A stretch of DNA of 64,000 bases from Bombus terrestris (taxonomy: Eukaryota > Arthropoda > Insecta > Hymenoptera > Apidae): the NCBI RefSeq assembly GCF_910591885.1, contig NC_063271.1, forward strand, positions 3,217,001 to 3,281,000, given 5' to 3'. Position 1 is the stretch's first letter; every line of letters starts with the position of its first letter. The notes beneath the pieces are model-generated. The model made no database searches and was not told the origin of the DNA. It saw only the letters and a program-made list of their open reading frames with translations. This document shows positions 37,801-50,529 of this stretch, piece after piece. The translations under genes and the position numbers were made by a program.

Positions 37801-40800
37801 CTCGGTGCTGGTCGCGCTCGTTCGACGGTGATATAACTGCCGCTCGGCCCATTAGGCTTGAATCCGGCTTAAGCGACGACTTCTCCCAAAGGCCAAGTTC
37901 TTTTTCTCGTTTCGTCTCTTCTCGTCGCTTCGTCTCATCGACGTAGCATACTGGCCACGGTTGGAAAAGACGCCTCGAAGAGAACCGACGGCGTTGAGAG
38001 AATTATTTATCGGTGGGAATTATTCCGTGCGAAATCGAACCCGGCTCGCGAACCGCCTCGTTACGCATTCATGCGGCCCCCTATTATGATACGGCGCGTT
38101 GCGCGCCCCACTGAAAGACCCTCTCGAAGGGAGAAGAAGGGAAGTCTCTTCTTCCCCCGGTGACGGAAGTTCGGTCACCCACGACTGTCAACAAAGAAAC
38201 CATTCTTGCCAACGGTCCGCGCCCTTTTCCGTTCGCTCGTGCGATCGTCCATTTTTTCGCCGCCTCTTCGTATTCATGGAAACTCGCGACTCGTTACGTG
38301 TCGTCTGCGAAATAATGAAAACCGAGACAGCTTTGCTCGAAGGAGGAACGCTTTATCTATAACGCGATTTTCCATGACTGGAAGACGCGACAGGAAGATG
38401 AAGGAAGAGCGGCCAATTAATTTGGAATAGTTTCCAATTGACAGATCCTAGAATGGTTGGGCAAATTCTCCATCTCCGAGAGCCGTCTTCCCTCAAGATC
38501 AGAGTCTGAATCGTATGCACGTTTTCTTTTTCAAATCCCACGGAATCTTCTCGCTGGGTGAGCAGAGGAACGCGGAATCCAGGGGAGAAGGCGAGCATCG
38601 AACGAGAGACCAAGATAGACGAAACAAGAGGAGAATGGAACTCGATGTCTGGCTTTGGCAGAAAAATCTTCTCTACGTGGCTGCACCCGGTAGCTTCCGA
38701 AACTCGATCGGCCGATTGGCTCGTCTGTATTCGGTTTTTCTTCGTTGGTTATTCTTAACCGAATGCCGACACGACGAAATGCCTCACCCTATTTCCGTTT
38801 CGCGCAGATAACACGGAATTCAGGGAAGCCGCGGCACTGGCATCGAGTTCGACGTTCCAGGAATCGGGAGAACTCGTATTAAACCTTATGATTAATTGGT
38901 CTACGAGGGTTTACATGAAGGTAAATTCGATTGTGTACGAGATATTGAACAATCTCGCCGTACCGTGGTAACTGGGATCGAGTACACCTTCTTCAGGTTC
39001 AAAGTTGATAATCTCGAGATTATGCGTAAAAACGAGGCTCGCGCATTCCAAGGGATTAACCTTGGACCTCGCGAGGAACTTGCAGCCTGAGCGAACTTTA
39101 AATCCACTCTACAGTCCATTTGGTAGCGAGGTAGCTTTTCGAAGATCTAAATGGAGCCCTATATATAACACCTGCTGAACTCCGTCTGCTATACAACCTA
39201 GAACGACCTTCGGAGTTGCAGGCCGTTGAACTCGTTGGAAGGGCGTCCATTAAAAATCCGATCCACGCGATATCTTTGCTACTTTCTCTGCAAGCGCAAT
39301 ATCTCATCGTTGCTCTGCTTTCGTGAATGTAAACGATAATTTATCTGTCTGTGACGGATCTCGTTAATCGAACGAACGGAAGAAAATCAATCGTTTCGAC
39401 ACCTGCACGCTAGAAGCGGCGTAAGGAGAGAGAGAACGATCGATAAACGGAGTCGAGTACTAATTTACTTGCAAAGGGCAGTAAAACCGGTGCCTCGCGC
39501 AGATCGGATCGACCAAGGGGGAAAGTGCACGGTGGCTAGCCACCATCATTTATCAAGGATTCTTTTGGCGAGAGGAGAGACAAAGAGAAGGATAGAACGG
39601 GGGAGAAGCTGTTCGTTGGGCTGGATGAAAATCGCTGAAGAAGCGCGCGATCATTTATCGAAGAGGAACGAGGTCCCATCAGGCTGTTTTTGGTCGTGTT
39701 GGAAAGCTCGTCGCTCGAGCCCCCACGAGCTTCGTCTCTGCCGCAGAAGAAAGGAAACAGGAAGGAAGAAATAGGAGAATGAACATGTGGCCGACACGTG
39801 AGCTGAACGAATAACTAGGATGATGAATCTATCGCGTGGGCGGCCTCGATGCAACGCTCGCTCGCTGGGATTATTGTTTGCTTACAGCGTTCGCTTCCAA
39901 AATATTTTTCATCGAGTTTTGTGCTGCGAAAAGAACGAACCGATGCAACTTGCTGAGTAACCGAATTTCTCCTTGACGAGCAACGAGCAAACATCGATTC
40001 GATAGTGCGTATGGTTCGATAGCTTTCGAGCGAAACTTGGCGCTGTAGCGAGATGCGTGAAACTTCGTCGTAATTAAAAATGGACAGTTTCGTTGAGCAA
40101 GAAGGAGCAAGTAAATTAAACGTTAGTTGTAGAAGGAGGTAGACACGGTAAGATGTTTCTTGGGAAAGTATGACGTACGCGAGAATTCACAGAAGAAGTC
40201 AATAACGGTCGACAGACCGATGTCTTCGAATTTTTCAGCCCCGCCTCGGTCGTGCTCCGTGCGATTAACGACGGCCAATAAATTTCTCCATGATCGTTCT
40301 GCCTTTTCGTTCCGCGAATTCGCGGCCGATTAGTCCCTTCTTCCTCTCCGAGACTTGGTACCTGTTAGTCTCCCTTCTTCTCGTTCCCGACGTTTTCTCT
40401 TCCTTACCAGAGAACGAGCGGACTCGTTCGGCCGTAATTAAGTCCTCTATGAATATTCCGGCTGGCGAGAAGAAGCCGCCGGTTCAACCAGTCGTATAAT
40501 TCTTTTCACCACGAACCGTAAACTACCGCAAGAGGAACGCGCTTGGAGAGACACTCCGCAGGGGCTGCATAGTTTCTGGCTTTATCGAACGTTGATTGAT
40601 TCTTCGAAGCGGGGCAGAGCAATCGTACGAAGTTAATCGTAATCTATCGTCGTCCGTCTCATTTCTTCTGACGTTATTGAAATTCGTGCGACTTTATTCT
40701 GGGATTTCATGATAACTTTGTACGAACTGTTGCGAATTTTTATCCTACATGGCTTATTTATTTCAGACAATCTTACCGCAAATTCGAAACGACTGATCCT

Positions 40801-43800
40801 TCGATGAAAAGCTATTTGAATTTCTATCGTACGTTATTGGAGCACGCCGAATTTCTGATGGTGTAAAGATCGTTTTAATTAGACTGCAAAGAATTTTTAC
40901 TTGGAGCACTCTCCTGTAAACAGGGTGTACCCATTTCCAGGAAATTCTAATTCACGAAACTCATTTTAAAAACTTATAGCGATCAAAGTAAACTCCCATC
41001 GAAGCAGGGAAATTTGCAAGCAGGGAAATTAGAAACGGAGCACCTTACCAAACATCGATGCAGCTCAATCAACCCAGCGCATTACAACAACGCCACGATG
41101 AACGTCTCTGGATGTTCGTCTAATATAAGTCCCGTACAAACTCCTGCTGTTGTCGCCGATCGACCGAAATCAGTCCGCTCTCTCTGATCCAATATCCGCT
41201 TGTAGAGAGCTTTCCAATTTCACGAATGACGAATAACTCGGTTGGCTCCATCAGGACCGATCTGCCAGGTCGATTTTGACACGAGGGTTTGAGGTCGCTG
41301 GGCGAGGGTGGTGCAGGAGGACAGAAAAGGGGGTGGTCTCGTCTACGACGAGAGAAAACAAACGTAGGCCGGATAGAGAAAAGAGAGACGGTCATAACGG
41401 CGAGTCTCGACGCGCTCGACGATATTTCGATTTTCATTTAGACACGACACGTAGCGGCACTTCGAGCGAAACAGCGGTTTTAATTAAAGCCGTGGTCGTC
41501 CTCCGTCGACCACCCTCTGTCTCTCTCTTCCGATATTCAAATCAGTAACCCGCATTTCTGCACGCCGTGCCGCGCCGCGCCTCTCTCCGTTCCCAAAGCT
41601 GGCGGCAGATGGCCAGATCCTCCTCCTCCGAGAAAAAGGTGTCCCCGCGTGGTCGCCAGACGCGTCGCGTGTTTTCCCGACACGACCACGGCCTGCTCTC
41701 AACGAAGCACGCCTTTTCTTCCACCCTGACTTTCGACGCGTTAATCGTCATACGATTATTCGCCAAAATGGGATAAATTCGCTGGTCCAGACGCGTCGTT
41801 GGTCTCGATTCGTGAAAATTGTCGGACGATTTATTTACAAGAACGCTTCTCTTACTGTTGCATCTCTTTTTCTCTCCCCTTTGTTTCCTTTTTTTAATCG
41901 AAATACTCGCAACGATACTAGAAACAGCGTTTAACATCGTCATTAGAAAAGAACGGGATCTGTCAACTCTGTTGCGATGTTTTCAGAGTTCCGTTTCGAG
42001 GGGAATATATTAACTTGTTTCATATAAAGTCAGAACATTTTACCGTGTAATTTTTCACTTTATCAGCGTATCTCCTAAGTGCTTCGGGTAAGATGATTGC
42101 GAGTCAACGATATGTACACAGCTATAAAATTAAATTGCCAGGTACTTCCCGACAATGTCTATAATTAAGAGGATCCTTTGAATAAGAAAAACCCGTTGAT
42201 TATAACGTTTATTAATCCAATCCCTCGGTAATCATATACATATATTCAAGTATAATCCAGCTTTTTTCTCTCGTACCAATTAAACAATCAATTAATATCC
42301 AGATATTACTTGTATCGGTCAGTCGTCGAAAACAAAATCATCGCGACTAATACCCGTTATATTCCCTGTTTCAACGGAAACGGATGAAAGACAGAAACGC
42401 TAAAACTGGTCGAGTGAGCAAGTACAAGTAAGTACAAGCAAGTACGACAGGAAATGGCGCCCACGTTCGTGGCACACCGACGCGGATGCTTTGACCGACA
42501 ATCAAGACACCGTTTTGCTGGGATACGAAGGTCCTGCTGATGGTCGCAATCATCGTCGTCATTGCGGCCGTCATTCGTGTCGGGCATTATTCTCGAGCGA
42601 TGGCAGGACCGAACAACCAGCGGCATCGCGAAAGAACCACGACCCACGCGAAGACCATAATCAAGCAACGCTGTCCTACGGGCTTCTCTCTCTCTCTCTC
42701 TTTCTCTCGACGTTGGCTTGCCAATTGCGATTCTCCAGCCACTACTCGGTGCAATGTTTTCTCTCGGCGTGTCGACGACCCGATGTGCATCGTTCCGCGA
42801 CAAGAAATACGACCGGCGATCATTTCTTCGCCAAATGCGCCGATCGTCACGCAATTATTCCAACTATTTACCTCCAACGTGGATAATATCGAACTTGTTC
42901 CTCCGAGTCCCGTTAAAGTCTTTTCCGCGAATCTCAAGGCGTAAAAACATTGATCGAAGATTAAGTTGGACGAGGATTAATACGGGTTAAAGGGTTGACC
43001 TGTAGGGGATGTTTTTTCAAGTTTTCTTCGGGGAGATAGATAAGACGAGGTTGATTTACGGGGGTGAAGCGAGACGATGGATTGGTGCAATGAGATTCGA
43101 ATCCGGATTTTCCGTCTTCTGGTTAGATAATCTGACCAACTGGTCTATCTAGATCGGCGGAGTCCACGGGTGGTGTCCTTACGCGGTTTCGTCCCCTTCT
43201 GAGCATCCGATGACGGAGAAATCAATACGTTCTCGCGGGAAGCAATTATATCCGTGATAGCTATTTGTCATGTGGTTGCCACGGAAACCTCTCAAAGCTA
43301 GCAAATATAACTTTAAATGTCACTTGTAACGGTCAGTCAAACGTTTTAAAATATTATTTTATGACATCACATCCGTCAAATAAGGGTCTCGAGAAAGAAG
43401 AAAAGTGGAATTCAAGCAGAATCGTCGGATAGCATATGTACGCCATTCGACCTATTTTCAAACGGACGAAAGAATATAAATGGCCATTCGGTTTTATGCG
43501 AGCTATTCTTGCTGAATTTAAGTGAAAAATCCGAAGCCTTCAAACGGGCATTTCACGTACTATCAAAACCGACATACAACGCGATGACAAATGAAGGAGT
43601 CAGTTCGAAATAAAGAATGCATCCAAAATCTTAGAAGATCGTACGCTGATATCTGAAATTATTGACAATAAAGTATTCCATCAAGGCAGGAAAACAAGTC
43701 TCGCGTTTTTAATATTAAAAATTTACACCGCATTGTAACCGAACGTCAGTTATATTAAATCTTTCTAACAAATATACTTTTTCCAAGAATAAAAAAATCA

Positions 43801-44500
43801 CCCGTCACGAATAAACAAAACCGACTAGTCTTGTAATTACGCTCTACCACAAACCGCTGCAAACACATGTACAGCCTGCGAATCAAACTCCAGAAACTGG
43901 CACCACGCACGTAATCACCTCACCGCAGTCGATGATTAGGTACCCGCCGTGCTGCACCAACGATCGATCTTATCCTGTAGCCTCACGAGAAAGAGAGCTT
44001 TATCGGTGATCGCGGCACGGGGTCCGTAAATATTCGCGATATAAATGCTCCCCTTGCCGCGCCCTTAGGCGTCCTCGTCGGCCAGTTTCCTTATCTAATC
44101 AGGCGGCGAGCAGTCGCGCCGTGAATCACGATCCCTCGATCGAACGGAAAAACGCGTTCTCCACGTCGACTGGTCCTGGCCAAGCACGGCGACTTTTGCC
44201 ATAAACGGCCTCGCACCTTCCACCAGCACCGTTCCTCGCACTCTTACACGCTCGCGCATCCTCGCCTGCTTTTGCGAGCGAAACCTTTGCCTCCGAAGGA
44301 GAATTTTCCTTTCGTAAGAAAAGGCAATTTCGTAAAGATCGAACACGAGCGTCTGTATCTCTCTTCGAGGAGCAACGTAGTCTTTCTCGTGAGGTGGTAT
44401 ATGTTGGCCGTGATGATTGTAGTTGCCGGCTGTAGATTCGCTGCTGGGGTACTGCTAATTATTCTTCTATTTTTGATGCGTGGAAGAAAAATAGGACTAT
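34829..44500. other. noncoding, mostly CpG-rich
   Basis: Nearly 10 kb without a supported gene. Overlapping arginine/serine-rich frames at 35.7-36.1, 36.4-36.8, 41.2-41.9 and 42.3-43.0 kb sit in CpG-rich DNA and lack splice signals. It holds a (TC)n tract (42683-42709). AT-rich valleys lie at 36.9-37.3 and 43.3-43.8 kb. A tRNA-like T-loop sequence near 43090 fails as a tRNA. No transposons were recognised. Confidence 0.45.
42683..42709. repeat. (TC)n microsatellite
   Basis: A short CTCTCT tract with a TTTCTC interruption. It accounts for the serine/leucine-rich and arginine/glutamate-rich peptides of the overlapping open frames here. Confidence 0.85.
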
Positions 44501-44572
44501 GAACGCCGAGAATCGAACCCGGGTCCCGAACGTTCGAAACCTAAAGCGCTAACAACTACGCTACCGTGTCCG
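44501..44572 (-). pseudogene. tRNA-like pseudogene
   Basis: On the minus strand an A-box-like TAGCGTAGTTGTTAGCGC gives a good D arm (GCGT/GCGC pairing with A14 and A21 in place). A B box GGGTTCGATTC sits in a T arm with five pairs (CCGGG/CTCGG, one G-T). The anticodon arm pairs poorly (loop TTTCGAA), and the 7-nt acceptor stem does not pair. The 3' CGTTC could pair only with GAACG placed seven bases too far upstream. It is probably a decayed tRNA or a tRNA-derived SINE head. No amino acid is assigned. Confidence 0.4.
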
Positions 44573-45380
44573 TTCGTAGTAAGTGTCGAGTGGTATTTGT
44601 TGTCGAGTGCCGCCACACTCGTTTATGTAAAATATGAATTGTTCGGCGTGAAACGAGGGTCGCCTGTCCAGGAGGTTGTTACATGTGTCATTTATGAGAC
44701 AGAGAACCGTACTGACATCGATCTTTGTGAAGTAAAAGTTGGCATCGAATGACTTCGGGGTGTGTAAGTGGAATTTGAGAATCCTTTGAAGTAAGTAAAA
44801 TTCTATAAATTCCATTTCTCGTCGGAATTTTAGCTAGTGTCTGATTAAACGAACTCTTACCGACTCAATCTACTTATCCGAGCCTCGACTTCTATCGTGT
44901 GAGCTGAAACTCATAAGTAGTGGAGAGAATGAAGAAGATAGAACTCTCATTATGTATGGGTTGCTTGTCCTTCGATAGATTTATATGAACCGAGATCTAC
45001 TGTAGGATATTTTCGTAAAGATTCGTGTTAACAATGTCACTGATGGGAACCTGTGTATTATTCATAACGGAGAAACAGCTAACTCGTCTGACTCAGCCAT
45101 AAGGTTAATATCCTTATCTTTGTCGACTAACGGGAAATAAACCGAGCGTATTCTTAATTGGGAATACAATACGGGTAATGCTAATAAAGGCGTACGTTAG
45201 ATCAAATAGATTTACGACGTTCGATTCATGTTCGGCTGACTTTAATGCAGATTTTGCATTGCGCGGTACTAAACAATTTCTTATTAAGTAATAGATCTTA
45301 TCAAATCTTGAGTTGGTTACAGGTATCTTCGTACACCTTAGAAGATAAAGACAATACATTTAAATAAAACAAAGCATAGC
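44573..45380. other. noncoding
   Basis: No supported gene. AT-rich. The minus-strand open frame at 45114-45359 has no convincing coding character; it lies just downstream of the candidate 3' exon, in its presumed flank. Confidence 0.4.
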
Positions 45381-45383
45381 ATA

Positions 45384-45389
45384 TTTATT
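45384..45389 (-). promoter_or_regulatory. AATAAA polyadenylation signal (candidate)
   Basis: A canonical hexamer on the minus strand, 43 nt downstream of the stop at 45432. It supports that frame being a 3' end but is common by chance in AT-rich DNA. Confidence 0.3.
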
Positions 45390-45431
45390 CCGCGAGGTAT
45401 CCGAAGCGATAATAAAATAGGCCTAGTTATG

Positions 45432-45626
45432 TTAACATAGAAGCTTATTTTTATCGCTTCGTTTCGATACAAACAATTCTTTAGTATAATATACCAAAGC
45501 TTCGTAACTTGTTCTAATTGGAAATAACTTCATTCTCTTATCCACATCAGCATCTTTAATATTATCAAATAAATTTCTAGAAAATTCACCATCTTCCACT
45601 TCCAATCTACCATACAGTGGCGACAA
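45432..45626 (-). CDS. candidate 3'-terminal exon, unknown protein (partial)
   Basis: Not recognised. The minus-strand frame reads LSPLYGRLEVEDGEFSRNLF, then a D/K/E-rich segment, RMKLFPIRTSYEALVYYTKE, and ends NKLLC before TAA at 45432-45434. Codons are A/T-ending and composition is that of an ordinary soluble protein, unlike the R/S-rich noise elsewhere. There is no ATG near the start, so it should be a spliced exon. Possible AG acceptors (…ATGGTAG near 45609, …AACTAG near 45632) have poor pyrimidine tracts. A polyadenylation signal AATAAA lies 43 nt after the stop (45384-45389). It could instead be a fragment of a decayed gene. Confidence 0.33.
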   Translation of the reverse strand: MSPLYGRLEVEDGEFSRNLFDNIKDADVDKRMKLFPIRTSYEALVYYTKELFVSKRSDKNKLLC

Positions 45627-45639
45627 GTACTAGTTTTTC

Positions 45640-48600
45640 GCACACATGAGTTATCAAACACGTGCGAAAGTATGTGCGTAAGCAGAGGCGCGTAATTTAA
45701 GCCAGACGTCGTCCGCGAGAAAATCGATCCGTTCGACTCATCGTTTTATGGAACACGATACGGGGATCGCAGCGGACGACACTGTACATCTTACGACTGC
45801 TATTGGTACACGCGATTCGCGAACAGACAACATGCGTTGCATCGCGTCCAAGTTCGCAGGAAAATAAACGATATAACGAAGAAGAAAAGCAGGAGGTTTC
45901 GTAAACGTATCGCGTTACGGTTCAGAGAGCTGCTAGCCGGTTATGATTGCGCTATGGGCACTAGGTACTCTTGACCGAGTGAAATGGCAACGAGAAAGCC
46001 ATAGAGAGTGGGAATTTCACTTCTGTTTCGTTTTCACGCTCGTTTTTCCCCTCGTTTCTACTATCTTTTCCGCTTTTTGTTTTTTACGTCTGTTTTTTCT
46101 ATCCGGCTCCGTTCAGTTACGTTCAATCGATGACGCGTTCGACCGGTTCGTGGCGTATCGATCGCGAACCGATTGTTCGCCTAGCGATAAATCTCTGGGC
46201 CTGTATCGAATAAAAATGCGCCGGCCACGTAGCCAGCAACAGTTTATGCGGCGTTCGCTTTACACCGCTCGCCGACGACGACACACCGTTGCGGGTGAGA
46301 GTTGTGTAAATCGAAAAACAATACAGAGGCGAATTTTAAATGGCGGAGAAATAGTGGGAAACAAAAGGGGGGACGCGAAACGAATCGATATGGCTCGGAG
46401 CTGCGGCTGCAATTTACACTTTGCATGTTAGAGACCTTGCCACGTACGTAGTTACCGTTATCGTCTCTAATTCCAATCTTTATGCACCGGCATTTTCGTT
46501 CTTTCCAGCCTTAGCCTTAATTATGGTACTTCGAATGGTCTATTCCCCTTTCCTAAGGCAACCATTGCAAACAGATTAGGCCAAAGTTAGCGGCAATTAG
46601 TCGCTACACTAAGAACGATCGAAAGGCGGATCTAACCACGAGCAAGACATTAACAAGAGCAATCTTCTGGATCGTAGGCGTTTCGTGACTGTAACCATCA
46701 GCCAGCGCGAAGATCGATCGCGAAGCGTCGAAGAGATGCCGCAATTCCGCCAGCCACTTCCGCGAGGCCCGCATGCGAATTGCGTAATTTTCGCGCAAAT
46801 TCAAAAGCCCGTGGGCGTGTCACGAGGTCTGTCTACGCGTGTTTCGTACGCGTTTGCATAATTCTAGCATCCACGTCGGTTCGTCGATCGCGCCACGAGA
46901 CTTTAGTTTTTGTAAATAAACCATGAACTATCAAGATCAGTTGGGCGGATCGCGAAGACTTCAGTCTCTTCCGTCTGTTTGCTTTTTCGATTGCTCGTTA
47001 AGTTCTCGAGAAGCTGGTGAAAGATTTTGTCGTTCTGTTTTATTTTGACAACTGCGTCTCCTTTAATATCCTTCGATTCGTGCGTACAATTTATATCACT
47101 GTGTGTTAAAGCGTGTGATAATTGATTTTCGAATATTCATACATCGATGGAAATTTCTGGAACAAAAGGGAAAACTAGTTGAGTTTGCCTGAATGAATTC
47201 GATTTAATCGTTTCAGCTCTAACAATCTCCATGTGGCTTTCAAAAAATTGTTCACCATACACTGTGAATTTATTAGTATGTTCGTGTACAACAGTTAAAA
47301 CGTTCGTTATCACGCTTGTTTCGAGTAAAACGTCTGCTACGAGTCGTATTTCGTTTTTCGTGCCTTCTTACGATATGTTTAACAAACCAGTATATTTTAA
47401 TTAACGAACGAACAAACCCTTGTTACCATATATTCTTCGCCAATTTCAGAAAATCCAGTCAACCAAGTACCATTCTACCAACACTGCCGCGTCAATGAAG
47501 CATTTAAAAAATACGCTAGTGGAACGTGCATACACGCGACGCGTTTATACCTGCCGGGTCTATTGCCCAGGGACACGCAACAACGTCCATTACACATTGT
47601 TAACGCGATTGTCCCCCTTCTGTTCTGTGTTTTTCCACGGATAGAAAATGTCAGTCGGGGACCAGTATCGTCAGCGTATCCTCCCCTTTCCGATTTTCCC
47701 AACTAACTCATGCCGGTAGCCAGCCCCTTTTGTGTCGCGTGGACGCGTTATCGAAGTCTTTTTTGGTATAGGAGATGGCAACCAAGAGAGAAATCTCCGA
47801 TTTCCGATGTCGGCCAATTGGTCCTGACTCCTAGCCGTTCCATCTGTCACCGGCAAGCTATTGGCTCGTTTTCCTCGGACTGGCCGCGACAGGAAGTTAC
47901 GGCACGTGCCAACGGAACTAAGTAACCTATCCGCCGTGCAATTCCACGCCATCGGGGATCTTACTCTTCTCCGGTTATCTCTTAATGGCGCGGCTCTACC
48001 CGACCGTAAAGGGCCGCGATTCCTTCGGGACGAACCACGGAGAATTAAATCTAAAATCTATCGTCCGGATGGTGGATTCTTTGTCGAGAAATTATAAAGG
48101 ATCGCGTGGAAAGAGATGTTGGGATTTCGCAGCGTTTAATGTCTTTCAGCCGCTAAAATTTCCTGTTTTTGACACTTTCACGGTGTAACGGAGCAACGAA
48201 GAATTCAGAGTGAATGGTGTAGAAGAAAATCGTCTCTTTATCCTCGAGATTTCTGGTGTTATATACAAGGAAAGCGCGCCCTTTCTACTATCTACGGAAA
48301 ATGGATGTTAATCGTTGAGTTATGTATGATGTTTAAAATGTGAAATTCGTGAGTATCTCTCGTGCTGCGCCGCAAATGGGCTCCATTAACACTTTTCTAG
48401 CAGGTGGTTTCCGCAAAATGTATGTTTACAGTAAGTTTCTATATACATTTCTGGATTTGTTCCAGACTTTACTTACGCTGTTAATTACAGCGCTCATGAA
48501 ATCTTAGTAAGTTTCGTACAACAGACACGATATACCCATAACAATTCTCTACGGTGCAGGTCTATAACGTTTTCGTATTTTCAATTAAAATTACTTTTCA

Positions 48601-49824
48601 AGCGAAACTGCTATGATTAATCGATGATATTATTTCTATCAAACGAATCTTCGCTCGATGCTTTCGCTCCATCTTGCTGCATCGTAAACACAGAAGAGCG
48701 TAGATACGGATAGACCAAAGTGACGACGTAACCGTATTCCGGTTGCCAGAGGATCGAAATCATAAATCCATTAGCGGGGAATTGGTCGCGTCGATCGCTC
48801 GACGTGGCATTCTGATTTTGGCAAATTGCCGCTGACGATAGGCAATGTCGCCGGAAATGGCAAAATAGCCGATCGATTAATCCCGCCAGGTTCGCTAATC
48901 GGTCTCCGGCACGTACAAGCGTCATCGTACCGCTCGTTTCTGTCCTGTTTTCCCTTTGATCCTCCCGCGAACCAGTCCTACCTGGCGTGATTACGCGGTT
49001 TCCGGCAGAAGTAGTCCCGCGTTCCAGCTCGTTCTAGGAAACGAGCTTTTTTCAGGTAGTCGAACGCGAGAGAAACGACTGCAGCCGCGCGAACACGATC
49101 TAAGAATACGCGTACACGTCGATTCTTGGGACGTCGGACTTCCAGAAATAAATCCGCGCTTTCAGAAAAGATCGTAGACTCCCTACTGTCTGCCTCGTTC
49201 CGCCTCTCAAGAATTCTCTAACGCCGTCGTGACTTTATGACCTCTCGCAGTTGTCTCTGTTTTAAAGGAGACAAAGGCTGAGGAATTGGAAGAGCCTCGT
49301 TCCACATCGAATCGTAAACTCTCGTTTTAAATGTTGTGGGCAGAACTTGTTGCGAGTTCTCGATGGTGGAACGATGCTTCTGGCTGCGCTTCTATACTCC
49401 GACGCTCTGAGATCTCTTGACGTTGAGTGGTCGTTGTTATGAGACAGGCTTAAGAACGGAATTCGAACACTTGGCGGCCGTTTCGGTTATTTAAGAAGAT
49501 GGTGCGGTAGCAAGAATTCGATCGAAGAAACGAAAGAAACGGAAGCACGAGTGTGAGATTTTCATCGTGTACATAACGAGATTATAAAATTGCACAGGTG
49601 TTAAAGTTTACGTGTTTCGAGAACAGAAACGGTAGCTTGAAACGTACACACGGCGGGAACATACATATGGTGTCAATTTCGAACTTAAAAAGTTACGAAT
49701 AACGCATAAATCGGAAAGTGATTCTTGAAATACGCAACTTGTTACTTGCTACGTAAACAAATTTGATAGATATATCAATTTCCAAACCATTTGACAGCTT
49801 GTAATCCAAGATACTTCTATGAAA
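45640..49824. other. noncoding
   Basis: No supported gene. A 162-codon plus-strand frame (45943-46431) has one hydrophobic stretch but otherwise R/S-rich composition and no splice or family signal. A hairpin AGCTCGTT/AACGAGCT followed by T6 lies near 49026-49052. Nothing else was recognised. Confidence 0.4.
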
Positions 49825-49826
49825 TA

Positions 49827-50033
49827 TTAGGTCGTCCGAAAAGTTTCTTTCGTTTTATAAAGAGCTAATGCACAACATTTTCAGTTCTACATTGTTTTAT
49901 CGAATTACGTATGATTCATTTTGTTTTATCAATGGTAAAGATCGCAATGTTCGACAAATTAGGTTTCATGTTTGCATAAAGATGCGTCGTTGTAAAAGAC
50001 GTGTAAAAGAAAGACACTTTTCGGACAACCTAA
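49827..50033. mobile_element. mariner-type MITE, copy 3
   Basis: A 207-bp element with TA on both sides (49825-49826, 50034-50035). The left end starts TTAGGTCGTCCGAAAAGTTT (one change from copies 1 and 2). The right end has AAAGAAAGACACTTTTCGGA before CAACCTAA, as in copy 2. The interior shares blocks with copy 2, such as CATTTTGTT and a GTTGTAAAA motif, and has no transposase frame. Its right edge was later duplicated by the neighbouring retrotransposon insertion. Confidence 0.9.
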
Positions 50034-50040
50034 TACGTAC

Positions 50041-50529
50041 GGCTCACGGGCCGACACTCCAAACTAAACATACAGAACAAAATAACCCTCTACAAGGCCG
50101 TAATAAAACCTGTCTGGACCTACGGAATCCAACTATGGGGAACAGCAAGTAACTCCAACATTGAAATACTCCAACGCTTCCAATCGAAAACGCTAAAATC
50201 CCTATTAAATGCACCCTGGTATGTTACCAACGAAACAATCCACCGTGACCTCAAGATACCTATAGTCAAAGATGAAATACACAAGTCCAGAAGCAGATAT
50301 AACACAAGAGTCAACAACCACCACAACCCACTAGTCACCCAGCTACTGGACACGACGGACCAGATCCGCAGACTAAAAAGAAAATACCCACTAGATTAAA
50401 TCCTTAGTTCTACTAGAACCAACAATATAAAGCTATTATAATCCATGTCATTGTATCACGCCAAATTAAGTTACTGAAAATTCTCAACGAGAATTGATTG
50501 TAAATATTCTAATAAATAAAAAAAAAAAG
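50041..50529 (+). mobile_element. jockey-like non-LTR retrotransposon, 5'-truncated copy
   Basis: A 489-bp 3' fragment containing the last ~118 codons of the reverse transcriptase ORF, a short 3' UTR and an A-rich tail (TAATAAATAAA then A-run, 50510-50528). It is bounded by a perfect 14-bp target duplication, AACCTAATACGTAC, at 50027-50040 and 50530-50543. The left copy includes the final seven bases of MITE copy 3 plus its TA, so this insertion is younger than the MITE. 5' truncation and a variable-length duplication are typical of target-primed reverse transcription. Confidence 0.93.
50043..50399 (+). pseudogene. C-terminal end of jockey-clade reverse transcriptase ORF
   Basis: A 118-codon frame uninterrupted to TAA, but lacking the start and the catalytic part, so non-functional. 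It includes ITLYKAVIKPVWTYGIQLWG, the conserved block after the RT domain of jockey/TRAS-type ORF2 proteins, followed by EILQRFQSKTLKSLLNAPWY and the VTNETIHRDLKIP block, then a basic C-terminus. The absence of stops or frameshifts suggests a recent insertion. The duplication sequence immediately upstream marks the truncation point. Confidence 0.9.

Noticed and set aside
43085..43165. tRNA-like sequence (GATTCGAATCC, and TAGACCAGTTGG on the minus strand)
   Set aside because: The A-box-like and T-loop-like words are present, but the T stem does not pair, the D stem would leave a 4-nt loop and no anticodon arm forms.
45943..46431. 162-codon plus-strand ORF with one hydrophobic segment
   Set aside because: The hydrophobic stretch comes from a T-rich run and the remainder is R/S-rich. 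No domain, splice or polyadenylation evidence.
49026..49052. Hairpin AGCTCGTT/AACGAGCT followed by six T, like a rho-independent terminator
   Set aside because: The window is eukaryotic nuclear DNA. A short stem plus T-run is expected by chance and no Pol III gene precedes it.
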